Part shown: positions 33,606-38,063 of the stretch, piece after piece
How positions within the stretch are numbered: the stretch's first letter is position 1
Layout of the letters: every line of letters begins with the position of its first letter
NCBI RefSeq assembly: GCF_021295315.1
Contig: NZ_JAIMJA010000033.1
Coordinates: 1-38,063, forward strand
Length of the DNA: 38,063 nt
Source: Motilimonas cestriensis
GTDB lineage: Bacteria; Pseudomonadota; Gammaproteobacteria; Enterobacterales; CBDFNC01
Direction: 5' to 3'
Translations under genes and position numbers: made by a program
The notes under the pieces: generated by a model
What the model saw: the letters and a program-made list of their open reading frames with translations, nothing else
Told to the model about the DNA's origin: nothing
Databases searched by the model: none

Positions 33606-34700
33606 TTATGATTGACGATTATTGTCTGATAATTTGTCTTTTTCCTGCTCTAACTGAGCAATCTTCTCTCTAGCGGCTGCGTTTGCAAGCTCTAGCTGCT
33701 CAATGAGCTTATGGTTGCCGGTGAGTGTGGATTCATAATTTGAAATGGTCTTATCGGTGGTGCGTACCTGTTCAGTAAGGGCCACTTTTAGTTCATTTAC
33801 TTGCTTATTTTCGCTATTTAGCTGGGTTTTTAGTTCATCAACATGCGTTTTAGCGACATCGAGATCTTTTCTCATGGAAACCAGTTCATTATTCGTTTGT
33901 TGACGTGACTGCTCCGCTTGGGCTAATGAAGCGCGCAGGCTTTCTTGCTGTTCGGTAAGATTTCGGATCAGCTGGTGGTTACCTTTCAAGGTAGCTTCCT
34001 GGCTAGCTATTTCTTTATTCAACGTGGCGATGGTGGTACTTGCAGCTTTGTTTTCAGCGATCAACGCAAGCGATTGCTGTTTTACTTCGTTGACATACTT
34101 TTCGTTGCCTTCAAGACGCAATTCAGCCTTGGCCACTTCGGTGCGCAGAGATTCATTGGAATCAATTAATGCCTGGTTGCTAGCTTTGCTTTCGTTGAGC
34201 TGTTGGCGAAGCTCTTTGAGGACAGCTTGGGTCGATTCACGCTCTTTTTCTATATTTTGCTGTGACTTAGTAATAGTGATTTGTAGCTCTTTTTCTAGCT
34301 CCGCAATGACTTTCAATTTTTGCTCAAGTACCGCGGTTTGCTTGATGTATTTATCTTCAATTTTTTCCATCTCATCGAGCGCTTCATCGCGCTGCTCAAT
34401 GGCACTGTCAGCTTTGTTTTTGTAGCGCTGCTCTGCTTCCACGCTAAAGCGTGAGATCTCTTCCATGAAGCTCTTGGTAAAGGTAGATGAAAAGCCTAGT
34501 TTGTCATAGAGCGACTTTTGCGATGCTTCTAACTCATCTTTCCATTTGGCGAAATACTTGTGAATGGTACTGGTGCTATTCACTTCCGGGATCATTGAAA
34601 GAACAAGGCGCACGCTCACCTTTGTGCCTTGCGAATAGAGCTCATTACAAATGGCGTTTACTCGTTCTTGTAGTGTGTCCGGGTTCAGTTTATCGCTCAT
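33606..34700 (-). CDS. KfrA-like coiled-coil DNA-binding protein
   Basis: From ATG 34700 (a TTG at 34709 is less likely) the product has 364 residues. The N-terminal ~110 residues fit the KfrA_N domain: LNPDTLQERVNAICNELYSQ, then KVSVRLVLSMIPEVNSTSTI and HKYFAKWKDELE, a helix-turn-helix-type region. The rest is one long coiled coil with a recurring L-x-G-N-x-x-L element (LEGNEKYV, LKGNHQLI, LTGNHKLI). KfrA proteins bind DNA through the N-terminus and autoregulate; TnpT of Tn4651-type transposons has similar architecture and assists a tyrosine recombinase. The upstream palindrome is a likely target. Confidence 0.85.
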   Translation of the reverse strand: MSDKLNPDTLQERVNAICNELYSQGTKVSVRLVLSMIPEVNSTSTIHKYFAKWKDELEASQKSLYDKLGFSSTFTKSFMEEISRFSVEAEQRYKNKADSAIEQRDEALDEMEKIEDKYIKQTAVLEQKLKVIAELEKELQITITKSQQNIEKERESTQAVLKELRQQLNESKASNQALIDSNESLRTEVAKAELRLEGNEKYVNEVKQQSLALIAENKAASTTIATLNKEIASQEATLKGNHQLIRNLTEQQESLRASLAQAEQSRQQTNNELVSMRKDLDVAKTHVDELKTQLNSENKQVNELKVALTEQVRTTDKTISNYESTLTGNHKLIEQLELANAAAREKIAQLEQEKDKLSDNNRQS

Positions 34701-34759
34701 CGCTGCCAAGCCTTAAAAAATAGAAAATCATGCTATGACGGTAAATATACCGCTAAATC

Positions 34760-34791
34760 GAACATAGAACAAGAACGAACATTGTTCGTTC
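34760..34791. promoter_or_regulatory. Operator palindrome upstream of the KfrA-like gene
   Basis: GAACGAACA-T-TGTTCGTTC (34773-34791) is a perfect 9-bp-arm inverted repeat. Further GAAC units lie at 34760 and 34767. It is 73 bp upstream of the KfrA-like start, where a self-repressing DNA-binding protein would act. The rest of the 34710-35038 gap holds no gene; it includes the upstream region of the secreted hypothetical gene, which reads the other way. Confidence 0.65.
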
Positions 34792-35038
34792 GCTATAGAG
34801 GATGGATTTTTTTCACGCAATAATTGTCAAATTGTTGTTTTTAGCCTTTTACTGCTAAATTCTGAAAGGTGATTATATGAACGAGGGAAAAATGTAGGTG
34901 CGGCGCATATTAGGTAGAACAAGGCACTGATCTGAAGTAATCTCGTGGGGTAAAGATAACTCCCAGCCCATTGTTCTATGTTAATATCAATTATTTAAAT
35001 AAATTATGCCAATGCGTACTTGGCTATAGGATTTAATA

Positions 35039-35551
35039 ATGGATTGTCAGATTCGGTTGATTGCTTTTTTTTCTGTTTTTATGAGCGGCCTAGCGCTTGC
35101 AACTGACAAAACTGAAGCTCAATATGTTGAATTAAAAGAGGATATTAGAGAGCTTGTTTTTGAAACTGGAGCTTTCCTGGCAATGAATTATTTTTGTGAA
35201 TCTTATAGGGAGCATACTCAAAGCTTAGACGTTGATCTAATCTATCCATACAAATCTAAGATAGATAGTATTTTTTTGAGTATGTTAGAACCGCCTTTTG
35301 TTGACACTAGAAAAAAAGGGAATGTTAAGTCGTTCTACCCCCTGTATGAAGAAGCATTCCTTAAGGAATTGGAGAAAGGTAATATTTCGAATAGTGCTGA
35401 GGATATTGCCGGTACAGTCAAACTTTACAAGGTTCAGCACCACCCCCCTAAAGACTGCATTATGGTACCCGCATACAATAAGTTGCTAACAATGAGAATT
35501 AATAAAATAAAAGATCGCTATATGGAGCTTAAAAAGAGCGACAACCGTTGA
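35039..35551 (+). CDS. Secreted/periplasmic hypothetical protein
   Basis: The 170-residue product has a signal peptide (IRLIAFFSVFMSGLALA, cleaved before TDKT near residue 21). The mature part is helical with cysteines in MNYFCESYREHTQ and PPKDCIMVPAYNK that could form a disulfide. The start has AGGA about eight bases upstream. AT-rich codon use resembles the flagellar-type operon and immunity-like gene rather than the recombinase beside it, which suggests cargo acquired by the recombination module. No family is recognised. Confidence 0.65.
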   Translation: MDCQIRLIAFFSVFMSGLALATDKTEAQYVELKEDIRELVFETGAFLAMNYFCESYREHTQSLDVDLIYPYKSKIDSIFLSMLEPPFVDTRKKGNVKSFYPLYEEAFLKELEKGNISNSAEDIAGTVKLYKVQHHPPKDCIMVPAYNKLLTMRINKIKDRYMELKKSDNR

Positions 35552-35599
35552 GGTGATTTATTTTACTTTTGATCGTCAAGCGCCGGTTTAAAATTTTTG

Positions 35600-35616
35600 G
35601 CTAACTCTTAGTTAGC
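35600..35616. repeat. Perfect inverted repeat
   Basis: GCTAACT-CTT-AGTTAGC is a perfect 7-bp inverted repeat 48 bp after the secreted hypothetical gene. It lacks a T-run on either side in the right place for a terminator, so a binding-site role in the dyad-rich stretch 35600-35809 is more likely. Confidence 0.5.
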
Positions 35617-35628
35617 GAATTGACATAA

Positions 35629-35710
35629 CTATCCACAGTGTATAGCTGGTCCTTTCACCCCGTCAATACTGGTTGCCCGGTAACACACGCTAAGTATCCA
35701 CGGTGTATAG
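35629..35710. repeat. Direct repeat of a 17-bp imperfect dyad
   Basis: CTATCCACAGTGTATAG (35629-35645) recurs as GTATCCACGGTGTATAG (35694-35710), 15 of 17 bases identical, start-to-start 65 bp. Each copy is itself an imperfect dyad (TATCCAC-N-GTGTATA, 6 of 7 pairs). Paired dyads at a fixed distance in front of a tyrosine recombinase operon suggest binding or core sites for the recombinase or its accessory protein. Confidence 0.6.
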
Positions 35711-35775
35711 TTTGTTGTGTAGGGCTATTCTAGAAACTTACCATGAGCGACTACCCTGTATTTTTATGTTTACTA

Positions 35776-35809
35776 TTTACCACTGATAATCAACTTTATC
35801 AGGGGTAAA
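35776..35809. promoter_or_regulatory. Long inverted repeat upstream of the recombinase operon
   Basis: TTTACC-A-CTGATAA, six bases, then TTATCAG-G-GGTAAA form 14-bp arms with one mismatch. It lies 80-110 bp before the first gene of the recombinase pair. It may be an operator, an accessory site for recombination, or a weak attenuator hairpin. The AT-rich arms and lack of a T-run argue against a terminator. The remaining 35552-35891 gap holds no gene. Confidence 0.6.
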
Positions 35810-35891
35810 ATTGTACTATCATTCAGTATCGGGTAAAATGGCTTGGCTATTTACAATAGTTTGCCCGTAGGCGCAAAAATGACACTAGCGT

Positions 35892-36539
35892 TTGCTCGCA
35901 AGAAATCACCGATATGATGACAACTTTTCCACCCGCACGTTTGAGGTCTTTGTGAACGATCACCAAATTGGATTGTTATCCCAACTTTCAACTCACTCGT
36001 TACTTCATTTATATTTTGAAGTGGCCACCAGCAGCGGATTTGTGCCGGTGGCAAAACGAAACGCTATCATCAATAAATACCTCAAAGGGCAATTGGCCCT
36101 GCCAGTGTATCGGCCAATCAAAAAAGACATCAAATCACTGATTGCTCATGGTCGGCGCCTTAACGGTGATGCAGAAGCTGAGTTGACCAAATTGCATAAA
36201 ATCACCCGCCAGAGCACGCAAGAAAATGATGTTGATCACCTCTACTCATTGCTGGCCAAAGTCGAAGCCAACCATGGCATCAAATCCGATCTCGTCCATG
36301 ACGATGAGCACCCAAAAATGGCCGATGTGTTGTACCTGTTACCTGAGCATATTGAGCACTGCTTTGATGAAGAAGGCAATCAGATCGCGCCTATTTCTGT
36401 GCTGCTAGAGTCACTTAAACACAATGAAATTATGGACTTAGTTGAGGGTTCTGGCTCGTTTAAGGTCGGATTGGTTGAGGTGAATGAGGCCAATCATCAA
36501 GCCCATTATCAACTGCATCCCGCTACTGTCACGTTATGA
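35892..36539 (+). CDS. Hypothetical protein upstream of the tyrosine recombinase
   Basis: The reading frame gives up to 215 residues from TTG 35892; an in-frame TAG lies just upstream. In another frame ATG 35879 begins MTLAFARKKSPI and then stops, right beside this frame, so one indel near 35905-35915 would join them; the gene may be frameshifted. The body (FEVFVNDHQIGLLSQLSTHS; KKDIKSLIAHGRRLNGDAEA; DVLYLLPEHIEHCFDEEGNQ) is soluble and unrecognised. It ends 21 bp before the longest recombinase frame (69 bp before the preferred start) and is GC-richer than the secreted gene upstream. I infer an accessory function in the recombination module. Confidence 0.55.
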   Translation: MLARNHRYDDNFSTRTFEVFVNDHQIGLLSQLSTHSLLHLYFEVATSSGFVPVAKRNAIINKYLKGQLALPVYRPIKKDIKSLIAHGRRLNGDAEAELTKLHKITRQSTQENDVDHLYSLLAKVEANHGIKSDLVHDDEHPKMADVLYLLPEHIEHCFDEEGNQIAPISVLLESLKHNEIMDLVEGSGSFKVGLVEVNEANHQAHYQLHPATVTL

Positions 36540-36608
36540 CATTATCTGTAATGTGGAAGTATGACAGCAGCGATGGTTACGCACGTTTCAATGAATAAGG
36601 TCAGAATT

Positions 36609-37910
36609 ATGACAAAATTGGTAGTGTCACAGCAGGACAATAGCGGTGTAATAGATCGCCAGTTAATGACCCGGTTGGCCGAGGAAGGTAATGTCGAACG
36701 GCTGCGGATCATGTCTGATGAGTTCATCAAACAAGGCGGCGATGTTGGCAGTATTCCTGAGCTTGTTGCATTATTCCAACGTAATTTTGATGCCTCGATC
36801 ACCCAATCGGGCCTTGAAGCTAACTCGCTGCGGGCGTTTAAATCGGCATTGGCTTTGTTTCAAACTTACTGTGATGAAATGGATCTGCCATGGTTACCCG
36901 CAACGACGGGAACGGTGAAAAACTACTTGGCATATCGCGGCCAGCACGTCAAAAAGACAACCCTTGGCCGTGATCGTTGGATGATTTCATTGGCGCACCA
37001 ATGGGCGGGCGCACCCGACCCCACCGCCAGTATAGAAATCCGTAAGTTATTAAAAAACATCGCAATTCAGCGCCGCACTGAAGAAAGTGTTGGTGCTGTC
37101 GGTGTGCGTAATAAGCAGGTGTTTGATGCCGACCAAGCCTCGCCTTTTCGTGAAATTTACCTCGATGCCTTGCATGATCTTTGGCACGAAAGCAGCCATA
37201 TTTACACCTTGCGTAACCTGACATTATTGACAGTGGCCTATGAAACGCTGCTGCGAGAAAGTGAGTTAGTACGAATAAAAATACCCCATATCACCAGTGA
37301 AGTTGAACACAATGATGCCGGTGAATTAGTAGAGCATTGGAAGTTGGTGATCTACGAAACCAAGAAGAAAAAAGGGGAAATGGACTTCGCCCCATTATCG
37401 CCTCGTTGCGTCAATTTGATTGAAGCGTACCTGAGCTTGTCAGGCAGAAGCTTGGATGATCGCGGCTTTCTGTTTGTCCGTCACAAGCGCCCGACGTTAG
37501 AAACTCAGGCTAAATCTGTGGGTGTCGATGCCACTGGCGCCGAAGTGTTTGAACAATTGGCGCAGCGGCCTCATATTCATGCCGACTACGTGGATGAGAT
37601 CTTTAAAAAGGGCTGGTTAGCGTTGTTCAATGACCCCAAAAAAGTCACTGATGAAAATGCAGATACCGTCATTCATCGACAAAATTTACCTGTAGGTGCA
37701 TTGGCTGGCAAAATCAGACGGCCACCCGAGCCTTGGTCAGGACACAGCTCGCGTGTCGGGGCCTGCCAAGATCTGTTAGCGGCGGGAGAAACCGTAGCCG
37801 ATGTGCAAATGGCGGGGCGTTGGGCCGATGCAGGCATGATCACTTACTATGGCCGCGGCATATTGCAGCAACATAATGCAATGGGTAGGCGCAGGGCGAA
37901 TAAGGTTTAA
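36609..37910 (+). CDS. Tyrosine recombinase/integrase
   Basis: From ATG 36609 (AAGG eight bases upstream) the product has 433 residues; upstream ATGs at 36561 and 36591 are possible. It has a core-binding domain (ANSLRAFKSALALFQTYCDE; TTGTVKNYLAYRG) and the catalytic domain. Numbering from 36561: Arg I in ETLLRESELV (R232), a Lys cluster YETKKKKGEM near 270, GHSSRVGACQDLLAAGE with H395 and R398, AGRWAD with Trp for His III (W421), and MITYYGRGI with the nucleophile at Y429 or Y430. All catalytic positions are present. A ~55-residue insertion lies between Lys and HxxR. It probably resolves cointegrates or integrates the module, possibly with the KfrA-like protein. Confidence 0.92.
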   Translation: MTKLVVSQQDNSGVIDRQLMTRLAEEGNVERLRIMSDEFIKQGGDVGSIPELVALFQRNFDASITQSGLEANSLRAFKSALALFQTYCDEMDLPWLPATTGTVKNYLAYRGQHVKKTTLGRDRWMISLAHQWAGAPDPTASIEIRKLLKNIAIQRRTEESVGAVGVRNKQVFDADQASPFREIYLDALHDLWHESSHIYTLRNLTLLTVAYETLLRESELVRIKIPHITSEVEHNDAGELVEHWKLVIYETKKKKGEMDFAPLSPRCVNLIEAYLSLSGRSLDDRGFLFVRHKRPTLETQAKSVGVDATGAEVFEQLAQRPHIHADYVDEIFKKGWLALFNDPKKVTDENADTVIHRQNLPVGALAGKIRRPPEPWSGHSSRVGACQDLLAAGETVADVQMAGRWADAGMITYYGRGILQQHNAMGRRRANKV

Positions 37911-37936
37911 ACTCTTGTTTAATTATTGGTGAGGTT

Positions 37937-38063
37937 TGTAGTGGTCAACTAAAACTGGCCACCTCGTTATAAGTTTTGAAGTATTCTGCTTCAGCCTTTT
38001 GTGGCGATAACCCCTTGTTAAACTGGTGAGGCCTGTACCGATTGAAATAACCGGTAATGTAAC
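37937..38063 (-). mobile_element. IS3-family element, right part cut by window end
   Basis: The proposed terminal inverted repeat begins TGTAGTGGTCAACT at 37937, immediately outside the end of an OrfB transposase frame on the minus strand. Starting with TG is typical of IS3 elements. The rest of the element, including the other end and target duplication, lies beyond the window. It is 27 bp after the recombinase stop codon. Confidence 0.75.
37945..38063 (-). CDS. IS3-family transposase OrfB, C-terminal end
   Basis: The minus-strand frame enters at the window edge and reads YITGYFNRYRPHQFNKGLSP followed by QKAEAEYFKTYNEVASFS and a stop. The YNRYRPHQ...GLSP..AE pattern is the standard C-terminal end of IS3-family integrase-type (rve) transposases. 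Only about 39 codons are visible, so activity cannot be judged. Confidence 0.85.
   Translation of the reverse strand, partial: YITGYFNRYRPHQFNKGLSPQKAEAEYFKTYNEVASFS

Noticed and set aside
34024-34425. A 133-codon plus-strand frame rich in Ser, Leu and Cys.
   Set aside because: It is the antisense image of the KfrA-like coiled coil; such shadows are expected from repetitive Glu/Gln/Lys codons.
34773-34791. A LexA/SOS box of the Gram-positive GAAC-N4-GTTC type.
   Set aside because: The spacing between GAAC and GTTC is three bases, not four, and the dyad is longer and centred on a single T.
35629-35645. A DnaA box (TTATCCACA-like) suggesting a replication origin.
   Set aside because: The first base differs, the second copy reads TATCCACGG, and no AT-rich unwinding region with iterons plus a replication initiator gene is nearby; the dyad symmetry explains the motif better.
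1-38063. CRISPR arrays, tRNA or rRNA genes.
   Set aside because: No regularly spaced direct repeats, and no tRNA cloverleaf or rRNA sequence, was recognised by eye.

Overview
The window comes from a gammaproteobacterium, most likely Shewanella or a close relative. This is inferred from the style of the RAYT, ISAs1 and IS66 remnants, the group II intron, hipBA and the protein sequences; no rRNA or tRNA is present to confirm it. The sequence is a mosaic of accessory DNA around one large colinear operon.

Left part (1-11559): the 3' end of a large secreted or polymorphic-toxin-type gene whose last domain looks like a C39/papain-type cysteine peptidase, and a gene in the immunity position. Next come a decayed group II intron (RT broken by a stop and a frameshift, domain V mutated), a frameshifted RAYT/IS200-like transposase, an intact-looking hipBA toxin-antitoxin pair, two minus-strand hypothetical genes, a solitary DsbG-like periplasmic thioredoxin-fold protein with its own promoter and terminator, and a wrecked ISAs1-family transposase.

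Central part (11560-32585): about 21 kb, all on the plus strand, AT-rich, with most genes overlapping or nearly touching. Order: TPR-A, TPR-B, fliQ, fliR, flhB, flhA, flgF, flgG, flgA, flgH, flgI, flgB, flgC, fliE, fliF, a 128-aa gene in the fliG position, fliH, fliI, fliJ-like, fliK-like, flgD, flgE, fliM-like, fliN, fliO, fliP, fliA-like sigma factor, TPR-C and a 77-aa gene. It encodes the export gate, ATPase complex, MS ring, rod, P and L rings, hook cap and hook, plus a small switch. No flagellin, filament cap (FliD), hook-filament junction (FlgK/FlgL), rod muramidase (FlgJ), filament chaperones, stator (MotA/B), full-length FliG or chemotaxis gene is present. FlhB carries NPTF in place of NPTH, FlgB/FlgC have lost the usual N-terminal rod motif, FliM lacks the CheY-binding N-terminus and FlgH lacks a lipobox. 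The simplest reading is a complete but highly derived flagellar-type hook-basal-body, possibly a non-rotary secretion or contact device, with its own sigma factor and with TPR proteins at both ends. This is the most interesting content of the window.

Right part (32586-38063): an IS66 transposase remnant ends the operon region. It is followed by a recombination module: a minus-strand pair (unknown protein plus a KfrA-like coiled-coil DNA-binding protein) reading away from a 19-bp operator palindrome, a secreted hypothetical protein, a 210-bp stretch dense in dyads and repeats, an unknown gene, and a tyrosine recombinase. The divergent KfrA-like/tyrosine-recombinase layout recalls the TnpT/TnpS cointegrate-resolution modules of Tn4651-type transposons. 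The window ends inside an IS3-family element.
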